From Boesenbergia rotunda (lineage: Eukaryota > Streptophyta > Magnoliopsida > Zingiberales > Zingiberaceae), in the NCBI GenBank assembly GCA_024364735.1, contig JAGFNQ010007726.1, positions 37,548 through 101,547 of the forward strand: 64,000 nt of DNA, given 5' to 3'. Each line of letters starts with the position of its first letter. Position 1 is the first letter of the stretch. The translations under genes were made by a program, and so were the position numbers. Shown in pieces: positions 45,148-55,458 of the stretch. Below the pieces are notes generated by a model, which saw nothing but the letters and a program-made list of their open reading frames with translations, did not search any database and was not told the origin of the DNA.

Positions 45148-46113
45148 GTATTTAAACATAAGAAAGTCATATATAGTCTAAAACAAGCTCCTAGGATCTG
45201 GTATGAAAAATTTTCCAGTTATCTGACCTATAAGGGATCCAACTAAGGTCGAGTCGAATAAATCTTATTTGTAAAAAATCTTAAATCAAACATATATATA
45301 ACTCAAGTATACGTAGATGTTATAATTTTTGGACCAACCAATTCAGAATTTTTACAAGAATTTATAACATCAATGGAACAAGAATTTGAAATGAGACTTG
45401 TAGGTAAACTAACATTCTTCTTAGGTTTACAAATCAAGCAAACTAATGAAGAAAATTATGTCTATCAACAAAAATACACTAAAGAATTACTTAAAAAATT
45501 TGGAATGAAAAATAATAAATAAATAAAGACATCAATGGCAACAAATCTAACCTTAGATAGTGACCCAAATGAAAAACCAATAGATCTAAAATATTACAGA
45601 AGTGTCATAGGTAGTCTATTATACCTAACTGCAAGTAGACCTGATATTTTATTTGCAGTTACTATGTGTGTTGGATATCAGACTTGTGCAAAAGAATTCC
45701 ACCTAACCCAAGTCAAAAGAATCTTTAGATATCTAAAAGGCACAACCAATGTAGGAATGTGGTATCCTAGAACAACCAACTTTATACTCTTAAAATTTTC
45801 TATCTCAGATTATGCTGGCTATAAATTGGACAAAAAAGTACAAGTGACTGATGTCAACTCCTTAGACCATCACTTGTCAACTGGTTTAGTAGAAAGCAAC
45901 ACTGTGTTGTCTTATATACTACTGAAGTAGAATATATAGCAATAGGTGAATATATAGCTCAATTATTATGAATATTTCATACTTTAAAAATTTTTAACTT
46001 AGAATATAACAAAGTAAAAATATTCATTGATAACCTTAGTTTAATCAACATAAACAAAAATTCAGTCTATCATTCAAGGACCAAACATATTAAAATAAAA
46101 CACTACTTTGTTA
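45148..46113 (+). pseudogene. RT-RNase H remnant of copia element W
   Basis: The frame reads SLKQAPRIWYEKF, then VYVDVIIFGPTN (the catalytic YVDD box with the second Asp changed to Val, GTT at 45319-45321), FLGLQIKQ, GSLLYLTASRPDILFAV and, after a frameshift near 45870, the RNase H parts TTEVEYIA and KHIKIKHYFVRD. Stops at about 45234 and 45520 also break it. Element P interrupts the gene upstream. The order is that of SIRE-type copia pol. Confidence 0.85.
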
Positions 46114-46124
46114 GGGACTGACAA

Positions 46125-47290
46125 TTGGTTGAAGCCCAGGTCAGTTGAAACCTGGCATGAAGTCTAGCTGAGTCTGCAGGACTTGACAGCTAGCTGAAGT
46201 TCAGATAGGGCATCTGGCAAGAAGACTTGGTGGGTTAAGAAGCTGAGTTGATCTGTAAATAGTAAGTGAGGTAAGTTACTAGAGAAAAGATCCAATGAGG
46301 ATGAGTCCCTGGTGGGACCATAGTCACAGTTCAGCTTAAAATCATTTCGGAGATCTAAGTTGAGACTTTGAGTAAATTTTGATCTTGGGAAGACAGGATG
46401 TAATTAATACTCATATCTTGTTTACCCTATTTTAAGTGTGCTAACTCTATTTTGCAAGGTATACTTTATCTTTGAACGAATGTTATTTTTTACAGGGTTT
46501 GAATTGTAAAAGTTGCCTTGGATAAACAGTGCTTAAGGCGCCTCAAAGGTGACTGGAGGCTCCTCTGAGCTGAATGGAGGCATTCTGAACAGACCAGATG
46601 CGGCCTCGGTAGGATAAGATTTGGAGATAGAATTTTGCTACGTGGAGGTGCCTCGGAGCGGAATGAACACGCCCTAGAGCAGAAGGAAGGCGTGTTAAAC
46701 CTGATGGAGGCTCCCTCATATGAATAAAGTCTGTAGTCTTTGGATCCGATCATTTTTTAGGATATGAGGCGCCCTAATTGGGAACAAGGGCACCCTTAAT
46801 GTCCTTTATAAGCACTCTTTAAGCAAGCTTCAAGATACAACTTTCTACGAGCTCAAGTGATCACTCTACAACTTCATCTTCAAACTACGGTCATTCTACT
46901 ACCTATCTAAGATCAACTGCTACCGGAAGACCGACACCAACATTCAAGCACATTCAGATTACTACACTTGTGTTGGTAACTTTTAATTATTATATTTTAT
47001 TACTATTTATAGGAAGTATAGGGTTGTTATATTTCTTATTTATTTGTAGTTGATTACTCTTCTAGAGGTTTCCTGGAAGAGTATTTTGGTGATTATCCAT
47101 CAAAAAGGTCCAAGCGACTTGGATCTTGGAGTATAGGTCACTGAAGGCTCCGAACCAGATAGAAACTCTTGCATTTTTCTGGTTGTGTTTTTCATTCATT
47201 TATTTCGCTGTACACTCAATTTCTAAAACCAAAAAAGTTAGATTTTAAAAGACACATGATTCACCCCCCATCTCACATGCATTGATCCTA
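46125..47290 (+). repeat. Partial LTR of element W
   Basis: Starts abruptly after the RNase H end and finishes ATTGATCCTACA. It resembles the complement of the P LTR (GGTTGAAGCCCAGG, CTAGCTGAGTCTGCAGG) and has GAGGCGCCCTAAT/GGGCACCC palindromes (about 46765-46795) above TTTATAAGC. The hairpin CCAGGT..ACCTGG is at about 46135-46160. Confidence 0.6.
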
Positions 47291-47509
47291 CAATATGTGT
47301 AATAAATAAAAAAAGATTAAGTACTGGAATAATTATTAAATACATAAATACTTATCAGTCACCAACAATGCTCAAAATAATCTAGTCATCATGTGCTCTA
47401 TGTCTTGATAGCATGACTATATATGCAACATCACAATATAAGATATACATATTAGAAATAATAATATCTTCTAACTAGAGTGATGATTTTTTTTAAAAAA
47501 AACATACAA
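47291..47509. other. AT-rich DNA between W and T
   Basis: About 220 bp without coding sequence. It ends at the TATTG duplication of element T. Confidence 0.5.
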
Positions 47510-47623
47510 TATTGTGTTGGTGCAGAATGCACCCAAGTCAAACCTGTGTTTTGATATTGACAAAAGGGTTCAAAAGTTAAGGGTTAGTTGTTGTCTAACA
47601 GGTTTCTTGAGTGTACAGGAAAA

Positions 47624-47825
47624 GCCCTAGCGAAGGACTACTAGGCTCTGGCGAAGGACTGCCAGAATGGACAAACCCTAGCGAAGGAATGCTAGGCACT
47701 GGCAAAGGGCTGCCAGAAGAAAAGACCTAGCGAAGGGCTGCTAGGCACCAAGCGAAGGGCTGCGTGGTACTCAAGACCAGGCGAAGGACTGCAGGGCAAA
47801 AGTCCAACTGGAGGATCCGGTTGGC
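47624..47825 (+). repeat. Array of eight small hairpins in U3
   Basis: Successive inverted repeats with the same loop: CCTAGC-GAAGGACT-RCTAGG, CTGGC-GAAGGACT-GCCAG, CCTAGC-GAAGGAAT-GCTAGG, CTGGC-AAAGGGCT-GCCAG, CCTAGC-GAAGGGCT-GCTAGG, then two less perfect ones and CCAACTGG-AGGAT-CCGGTTGG. Stems alternate between two sequences while the loop stays. The same array is at 56993-57195 and 36366-36575. Confidence 0.8.
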
Positions 47826-48057
47826 ACCAGGTAAACTCTCCCGAGAGGAGTAGGTGAGGACGCGTTCCCCTTGAGGGAACATTAGGCGTCGGTTCGACCT
47901 AGGGCTCCATTTTGGAGACCAAAGTCAGAACCAAGACAGCTAAGGCTGTATAAAAAAAATAATATGATTGTTATTTGGACTAACCCTGGATGCAGGATCG
48001 AAGGACTGAGTATCTGCAGCTCAGAGAGCCTCAAAGGAGTGAGGCAGAAGCTGAGCA

Positions 48058-48357
48058 GGGCGCCCCGGACGATCCGGGCGCCCCTAAGGTCAACCCAAGT
48101 CTGTAAGAACCTCAACGCGCTTCGCCCCGCTTGTCGCGGGCGCCCCGCATGTCGCGGGCGCCCCCACTGCCAGCTGCCGAAGCGCATCCCTGCGAAGCCG
48201 AGGAGATGAGGCTTTGACCGGTCAATCTGGGCGCCCCGAGCCCTCCGGGCGCCCCGGTCAAACCGGATCCCGAGGATAAGGGGATCAGACGGCGACCGAG
48301 CTACAACCGGATCTGCTGCCACGTGGGGGGGGGGCGCCCCCGTCGACCAGGGCGCCC
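48058..48357 (+). promoter_or_regulatory. Four GGGCGCCC palindrome pairs upstream of the TATA box
   Basis: Pairs start at 48058/48076, 48138/48156, 48229/48247 and 48332/48350; each pair is exactly 18 bp apart while the 10-bp spacer differs. The block ends about 10 bp before TATATAAA at 48366-48373. These are probably enhancer-like binding sites of the LTR promoter (inference). Confidence 0.8.
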
Positions 48358-48365
48358 CCAGGCCC

Positions 48366-48373
48366 TATATAAA
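48366..48373 (+). promoter_or_regulatory. TATA box of the T LTR promoter
   Basis: TATATAAA followed by GGGCCCTCGACC. Equivalent boxes are at 57731-57738 in the 3' LTR and 37150-37157 in the solo LTR. Confidence 0.8.
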
Positions 48374-48815
48374 GGGCCCTCGACCTCCTTCTTCAGAGCA
48401 TCAATTACTGCGACGCTTCCACGCTCTACTGCTTTCATTCAACGCATCCAAACGCTCCGACGACCGCGCTCTGCTCCAGGAACTTCCCGACTCAAGTCCG
48501 AAGCGCCGTCGACCTCCCGCTGCACCGAAACTCGAGCCTAACCCGGGAGTTGGTAAATATAGAAGTGTAATCTTTCTTATTGCAAACTGTCTTTCTCTTC
48601 TGTATTCATTCTACGCATTATAGAATTGCCCAAAGTAAACGGTCAACGACCGTGGGCCTTGGAGTAGGAGTCGACCCAGGCTCCGAACCAAGTAAAACGA
48701 CCTTGTTAGCGTTGTGTTGCTTTGTCTCTATTTCCGCCGCGCACTTACTCTTTTTTTTAATCCGAACGATTTGTGACATTCACCCCCCCTCTCTCGCATT
48801 TCTCGATCCAACAAG

Positions 48816-48827
48816 TGGTATCAGAGC
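48816..48827 (+). promoter_or_regulatory. Primer-binding site of element T
   Basis: TGGTATCAGAGC two bases after the LTR, matching initiator tRNA-Met as in copia elements. Confidence 0.95.
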
Positions 48828-49049
48828 GGGGAATTCAAACTTGGTGCAACCACCAGTTTGAAAATTTCGAATTTTTTTTCTCTCTCAATTCTTTTTCGTT
48901 AAATATTTTTCATTCGAATTTTTCTTTCAAGTTTGGTACAACACCCCTTGAAATTTGTTTTTATTTATTCTTCCCGCACTACTAATCTAAGACCAAGTCT
49001 TGGAATATTTTTTGTTGGTTTTTTTTTGTTGTTTGCTATTTCAGAACAA

Positions 49050-52000
49050 ATGGCCATCCAAGAAGGCTTTAGCACCTCCAGACCTCCACTTTTCAGTGGA
49101 GAAGACTTTCCTTACTGGAAAAGTCGAATGTGTAACACCCAATAATTTCCTGGTATTATTAGGGATTTTTAGGAATTTTTGTAGCATTTTTCGGAATATT
49201 ATAGCAATTTTTCGGATCAAAATAAAAAAAAATATATAAGAGGTCGGGCGAGATTTGATCCCACGACCTCTTCAGTTCGGGGCTAAAGCAGAAACCAGCT
49301 GGGCTAGGGTATCAAGCACAGAAAAGGGAGGAGAGAAATAATGTTGTAGTGTAGTTAGGCTTTTTCATTAAGAGGTATATTAAGCCGCTTAAGTCGCGTT
49401 GGAAAGGGAAGGCTAGGGTTGGTGGTCGGCGCGTGAACAGAGAAGAGAGGCGAGGAGAGGAGGCAAATTCAAGGAGTTTTCTTCGTTTCTTCTTCCTTCC
49501 CTTGAGTAGAAGCATCTAGGTTTCCTTCCTAGGGCCAAAGGTGGAAGCTTTTTACAAGGAGGAAGAAAAAGGATTTCGTTAGGGAGTTTTCTTCCTATTT
49601 TTGTGAGTTTTCTCCAAGACCGAGGTAAGTAGATCGCTCACCTGCAATAGGAGTAGTTTCGTTTCAAAATTCTCATTGTAGAACCCTAGTTTTCGAAAAG
49701 TAGAAGCATGGTTAAGAGAATTTTGCTATTCTATGTGTTAGCTATCAAAGTTGCATGTTTTAGCATGTTAGAAATTCAATTTGTTTGTATTGAATGTAAG
49801 TAGGCCAAGCATGATGAGTTTTTATACTTTTGAAAAGACCTAAAAGTGAATTTGAGTTAAGAAGCACACAAGATGCTCCATGGAAAGTTAAAGTGAGAAA
49901 AGTAAAGGTTTTTAGCATGCAAACATATGCAAAAATAAGTAAAGTGATAAGTTTAAGTATGGTAAGTAAGAAAAGTATTTTACTTTGAGAAAGAGACATG
50001 TACCGGGCAAATGTAAGGCCCATAGAAAGTTAGAAAGTAAAGTTCTAATAGGGAGCGGTGGCTAGCTACCTCGCAACTTATTAGAAAAGCGCGCATTGGT
50101 ACATTGATACCATGGTACAATGTCAAGGCCTAAGAGAAAGTTGATTATGATATTTTCTAGTATATAAGTATATGAAGTGTTTTCCTTTTTAGTAAGTGTT
50201 GTAGTTCATGTGTACTTTGATACATTACAAGCATGATAAAGTAATTCAAGTTGTAAGCATGTTAGTTGTAAGTTTCTAAAGCAAGTAAAGTTTTTAAAGC
50301 ATTCCTTGAAATGAGCATGTTTAGTATCGATATGTGATTTTTGTGAGTAGGGATTTACTTACTAAGCATTGTGCTTACTAGTTGCATTTTCCTTCTATTG
50401 CAGACAAAGGAAAAGAAAAGGTGTAAGTTGGGAGGCGACAGGACTTGCATTGGTGCTCAGTGGCGGTGGAACCGTGGAAGAGTGTTTGGATTGAGTATTA
50501 GTAAAGTTAAATGTTTAGAAACATAAAGTTTCATGTCTTAGTCGTGTTGAGTATGAATAACCTATTTTATTTCCTATTAGTAAAGTTAAATGTTTAGAAA
50601 CATATAGTTTCATGTCTTAGTCGTGTTGAGTATGAATAATCTATTTTATTTCCGCATGAAGTCAAGAGTTGATACAAACTTTAGCCTAAAGTTATATAGT
50701 TTTTCATAACTTGTTAAATCTCGCAAAAGTCCTAATTTCAAGTTTATGGATTCGTTTTGATTGGCTAAATTGTTTAGAAAACTAGTATAGAGTATAGAAA
50801 TGGTGTCATGATTTTGTATGGCTCGAAAGTATAGGTTTGGTGGAGTTTTGAAACAAGGCTTCGAATCTGAAAATCTGGTTTTCAGACTTACCAGTCGACT
50901 GGTACAGTACCAGTCGACTGCCCTATCGAACAGTCGCTTCTGTTCGATGCACCAGGTAACTGCCAAAGGACAGTCGACTGCCATATAGCAGTCGACTGAT
51001 ACTAGTAAAGAGAAGCTGTGTAGGGCAGCTGGTTAGTGCTTTAGTGTTACAACTAAGAGGTCTAGGGGTCAAATCTTGGCCAAGCTAATAAAATTAAAGT
51101 TGTTTTGTTTTTTTTTGGAAAAAAAAAGAGAAGGAAGAAAAAAAAAATTAGCGGGTCAAGGGAAGCCAAGTAGTAGTAACTTAAAGTAAAGCTTAAGTAA
51201 GTAACGAAAGGTGGGTCGTCACAGAATGAAGGTCCACCTGAAAACTCAGGTGGATATGCGGATAATCATCCAGTCTGGACTGATGATTCCCACAAATGCT
51301 GAAGGCGTACCGCAAAACTACTCAGAGTGGGACACTGCCCTTAAACGCAAAATCGAAGCTGACGCCAAAGCAACTCAGACCCTCCAATGCGGACTAACGA
51401 AAGAGGAGCTGAACCGCGTAGGCCCTTTCAACAGTGCCAAGGAGCTATGGGCTAAACTGATTGAGCTCCACGAAGGAACTTCAGATACGAGGATCAGCAA
51501 ACGAGATCTGCTACTGAACAAGCTCTTCACCATCAAGATGGCAGACAACGAGACAGCAGCCCAGCTCCACGCCAGAATCCAGGAATTAATGAACGGTCTT
51601 TACGCAATAGGTCACCAGGTTCAAAATCGTGATCTTATAAGGTATGCCCTAAACGCGTTCCCTAGGACCACCTTGTGGGCATCTATGGTAGATGCATACA
51701 AGGTCTCTAGGGATCTTTCAAAAATTAAGTTAGATGAGTTATTTTCTGAACTTGAACTTCATGAACAGACTAACTGCAATTTGGCCGCGAAAAGTATAGC
51801 TTTCTTTGCAGGGAAAACAGGAAGGATGACTAAGAAGAAAACTCAAGTTGAACCCGAGTCTACCTCAGATTCAGAAACAGAAGATCAAGAAGGAGATCAA
51901 TCTGAACTGGTCCGGCTAGCTCGGAGCTACTACAAAAAGTTGAAAAACCAAGCCAACACACGGAGAACAGGCCGAAGAAAGGATGAACCAGCTGAACCAG

Positions 52001-52809
52001 CAACTGACAAACACAAGCCCAACGTAACCTGCTACGAATGCAAAAAGAAGGGCCACTACAAGACTGAATGTCCAAGTCTAAAGGAGTCCAAAAAGACAAG
52101 AAAGAAAAAGGCACTCCAAGCAACCTGGGACGAGTCTTCCTCAGAAGAAGAAGAAGAAGCACCGCAGTCCAATCTTCTAGCCCTGACCGCTTCGGATCAA
52201 ATCGAGACTAACTCAGACTCGGACCAGGACGACGGCAAGCTGACCTTCTCCGACAACGGCGAAATAAGGGTAACGGGTTTTTCAAAATTGCAATTAAATT
52301 CTCTTATTTCATATCTATCCCGAGATTTGGCGAAAGCCAAACTCCGAATCGAGTCCCTCCGACAGGAAGTAAAACTCCTGAAAGAAGGAGCTGAGTCTAA
52401 ATCCTTAACTGAGAAAATTCAGGAAGGAACCCCTGATCAAGTTGAAAAACTTGAATCAGAGAACTCCTCCCTGAAAACTCAAGTTAAGGACTTACGAACA
52501 GCTTTAGAACGATATACTTCTGGTTCCAAGAATCTTGATATGATTCTTGGAAAACAGAAGTCTGTTCTAAACCGATCCGGACTTGGTTATAGAACTAAAT
52601 CTCGGCAAAGATCTTACTTTGCTGTACTGAACCAGTCAAGACCTAAGGTTCAGGCATGGGTGCCAAAACTGTGCCTGACTAAACCAACTGGTTCAAATCA
52701 ATTTTGGATCCCCAAGGACAAGATTCACATCTTGCCTAACCCATACAGAGGCTTTAGTCCAGGGGGAGCCAAAATCAAAACAATTTTTATAATTAGATAT
52801 TTTTTTTAA
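49050..52809 (+). pseudogene. gag gene of element T, split by a U solo LTR
   Basis: The first 27 codons (49050-49130) start MAIQEGFSTSRPPLFSGEDF. The U insertion (49131-51223) with its GAATG copy follows, and the frame resumes at 51229 for about 526 codons. The second part has the UBN2-type gag core (FNSAKELWAKLIELHEG, LHARIQELMNGL), an acidic linker and one CCHC knuckle (CYECKKKGHYKTEC). Two coiled-coil stretches come after it (about 52310-52390 and 52435-52515), then AWVPKLCLTKPTGSNQFW. Apart from the insertion no stop interrupts it, so gag was intact until recently. A fusion to pol is expected in relatives but the frame ends at 52809 instead. Confidence 0.9.
49131..51223 (+). mobile_element. 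Solo LTR U in the gag gene of T
   Basis: 2093 bp, TGTAACACCC to GTCGTCACA, duplication GAATG at 49126-49130 and 51224-51228. Closely related to the inverted copy at 35786-39201. It contains AGTCGACT pairs (50893/50912) and a 60-bp imperfect direct repeat near 50500-50650. No coding domain, PBS or PPT. Confidence 0.92.
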
Positions 52810-53640
52810 TTGCTTGATTGCATGTTTATTTAATTTTCTGCAATTTGCCATGCTTAGATGTAGGAATACTTAGATTTAAGGACTCAATTACTTGAAAATT
52901 GAAAACATAGTATTGGGAGGAGGTGAGATGATAGTACGTTGGGGAAACCAACTCTAATAAGATCAAGTCTACTTGGTTTCTTTAGACTGGTGAAACCAGT
53001 CGAAGCTACCGATCCAAGACCCAAGCTAGTTAGACCAGAAAATGACCTAATTTAATTTGAAAATGAAATTTCATTAAAAGACTTTGTCAAGGAAAGGGTG
53101 GATGATCCCATAAGGCTACGGCCAAAGAAGGCCTAGTGCCTCGCCAAAACCTGAAAGCCAATTTCTGAAATTCAAATTCAAATTATCTTTTGTCAAATTC
53201 GAATCTAACTCAAATTTCAAATAATTATAGACTCTAACCTGTTTTCAGAATTTCTTAAACCTAGCTCTTTTTTTCGAAAAACTCTTAATCTGCTTTCAAA
53301 ATTTCTATTTCTGAAACCTATCTCTTTTTCGAAAAACTTTTAATCTGTTTTCAAAATTTCTGTTCTCTAAATTTTGTTTCAAAACTAAATAAACTTTTCA
53401 AAATAAATTAAAACTTCTTTTTAAAATTAATTTTTACCCTCAAACCTGTCTCACAAAAACCTTAAGGTTAACGTGTTTAAAAACCCTAGATTCAGTGAGA
53501 CAGGAAAATTAAACTCAAATTAAACCACCTTGCTTGTGCTTTCATAATCATGGTCAAATTGTGGTTAACATAGTTAAACTATGATTAACATAGTCAAACA
53601 TGGTCAAACACAGTCAAACGAAGTCAAACAGTCAAACCTG
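52810..53640. other. Non-coding DNA after gag of T
   Basis: AT-rich sequence with CTTTTTCGAAAAACTT-type strings and a run of AGTCAAAC repeats (about 53575-53650). No protease, integrase or RT motif (DSG, HHCC, DDE, YVDD) was seen in any frame. Confidence 0.6.
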
Positions 53641-53669
53641 GTCAAAACAGTTAAAAAGGCTGCTACCTA

Positions 53670-54056
53670 GGGCGCCCTGACCGTCCTGGGCGCCCAACTG
53701 CACAAGGTCAAAGGCTGCTGAAAGCAGTCCATGAGGGCGCCCGTAACCTGTCGGGCGCCCCCGACAACACTGACAACGTACCAGCTCCAGTCAAAGCAGC
53801 AAAAGCTGCATTTGACCGACTTGACAAGGGCGCCCGTGACCCGTCGGGCGCTCCTATACGCTTCTGACCCCCACGCTGATTAAAGCAGCCAAAAGGCTGC
53901 AATCAACTACCTTTGACCAGGGCGCCCATGACCTGTCGGGTGCCCCCATCGACAAACTGTCGTCCACGCCAGTCAAAGCAGCAAAAGCTGCAGTTGACCA
54001 GCCTTGATCAGGGCGCCCGTGACCTCCCGGGCGCCCCCATAAAACCCCTATAAAAG
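53670..54056 (+). promoter_or_regulatory. Probable internal promoter of element T
   Basis: Five GGGCGCCC pairs (53670/53688, 53735/53753, 53828/53846, 53920/53938, 54011/54029), each 18 bp apart. The last four lie in a roughly 92-bp tandem unit that also has GTCAAAGCAGCAAAAGCTGC. A TATA box (TATAAAAG, 54049-54056) follows, then a C/T-rich leader and an ATG at 54160. The arrangement copies the U3 promoter of the LTR without being an LTR copy. Transcription start is an inference. Confidence 0.65.
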
Positions 54057-54159
54057 GGACCCGAGTCTCCTTCTCCTCCCACACCACATCTCACACTTCT
54101 TCTTCCCCTTGCCTCATTCTTGTGGATCAAGTGAACCTAAGCCCACCCTTGCCTCAACC

Positions 54160-55458
54160 ATGCCTCCAAGGTATGAAATTTAGTTGTGCAATTAATTTTT
54201 CATAAATTACATACTTCTTTTTTTCATATTCTTTAAGTTTCTTCTTATAATCCAAGGTTTATCCTTAATTACTTATTTTTCTACACTTAGAAAACGCCGA
54301 GCAGTTCAGTCGAACCCCGGTAACGAGCCCAGTCCCGACCCTAGGTTTCCAAACCTAGAACTTTGTAATAAATTCGCCCGAACCACCTACGTTCCGATTA
54401 AGACGAGTTACCTTAACCGTCAATTCTTCACCCAATCCTGTCCAATTGCAATGTCCGCAATTAACTTCTATCAACTGGATAACCTCGTATTCTGCACACA
54501 TCCGATCAACAACACCTTATGTGCAGAATTCTATAACAACATAGTTAGGCAAGACCAATTGAACTTCGTCACTACCGTTCAAGGAATGCCCTTGACCATC
54601 ACTCCTACCCTACTGAACCGATTTCTTGGACTCCTACAATCTCAGTCCATCTTCTGTTGCTACCCTCCAAGGAACCTACCTTTCGATGCCCCCTACTCTC
54701 ATATTGACCTGAACACCTTATACAACTATTTCTTTAGGGAGGGCATGGACCCTGTAGGAGGGCAGTTCAACTCCACCCGACTCCCGATTCAGGACTACGC
54801 TCTCTATAGAGTGATTGTCCGTTGCATCTTTCCTCTGTCCACTAGGGACATAGCCACCATGAGACCCTTTCACACCTTTCTCCTCTATGCCCTCATCCAT
54901 CATCTGGACATAGATATAGGCCTTCACCTCTTCCACTGTATCCTACATGCCTCTAGTGTGTCCACTCAGGGACGGGTCTGCACCCCCTTCTGCCACGTCA
55001 TCACCTCGATCCTCCACCATCATGGCCGAAACATCGCTGACGGCGAGATTACCACGATGACCGACTTCGACGAGATAGGATATAGGAACTTTTCCTTAGC
55101 CGGTATAGATGTCTCGGGCACCGGGGTTCTGACTTGGAGACGCCGACCAGCCGCACAGGACATTGCCGACGAGGAGGTTGAGGTCGACGTTGCCGACTTA
55201 GCAGCAGAGTTAGCTCAGCCCGATCCTCCGACACTCTACGAGCGAGTATCCCTCCTCGAGACACAGGTTCAGTCCCTCCGGGAAGAATCGGAGGCTTACC
55301 ACCTTGAGCAGCTGGAAACTCATCAGGAGTACTATACCGAGTATATGAGCGCGTTTGCAGCAGAGAGGGAGGAAAGAAACGCCCAGTATCAGGAGATGAT
55401 GACCATGTTTAGATCCTGGCATCCAGGCTCTCCTGATCAGCCTGGTCCCTCTTCCTAG
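54160..55458 (+). CDS. Extra ORF (ORF3) of element T, two exons, about 392 aa
   Basis: Exon 1 is 54160-54170 (ATGCCTCCAAG), intron 54171-54290 (GTATGAAATT to CTACACTTAG, 120 bp), exon 2 from 54291 to the stop at 55456-55458. Splicing gives MPPRKRR, a basic start, and continues in frame through KTSYLNRQFF into the long frame at 54451. The central region (EFYNNIVRQDQ, GMPLTITPTLLNRFLGL, HIDLNTLYNYFF) resembles the plant transposon-protein domain found in extra ORFs of Athila and SIRE elements, from memory. The C-terminus has a heptad coiled coil (RVSLLETQVQSLREES) and a Pro/Ser tail. No signal peptide or membrane helix is evident, so it is not an obvious envelope protein. Function unknown. The splice model rests on GT/AG and frame only. 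Confidence 0.7.

Larger units (their letters stand above)
47515..48813 (+). repeat. 5' LTR of element T
   Basis: 1299 bp, TGTTGGTGCAG to GATCCAACA. In order it has a hairpin array (47624-47825), GGGCGCCC palindrome pairs (48058-48357), a TATA box (48366-48373), and an AC-rich leader in R/U5 ending CACCCCCCCTCTCTCGC. It differs from the 3' LTR by a few percent at most by eye. Confidence 0.93.

Noticed and set aside
47882..48322. Minus-strand frame of 146 codons, repeated at 57251-57720
   Set aside because: It lies in the T LTR U3 over the GGGCGCCC block and is antisense to the promoter. It is damaged differently in the other copy.
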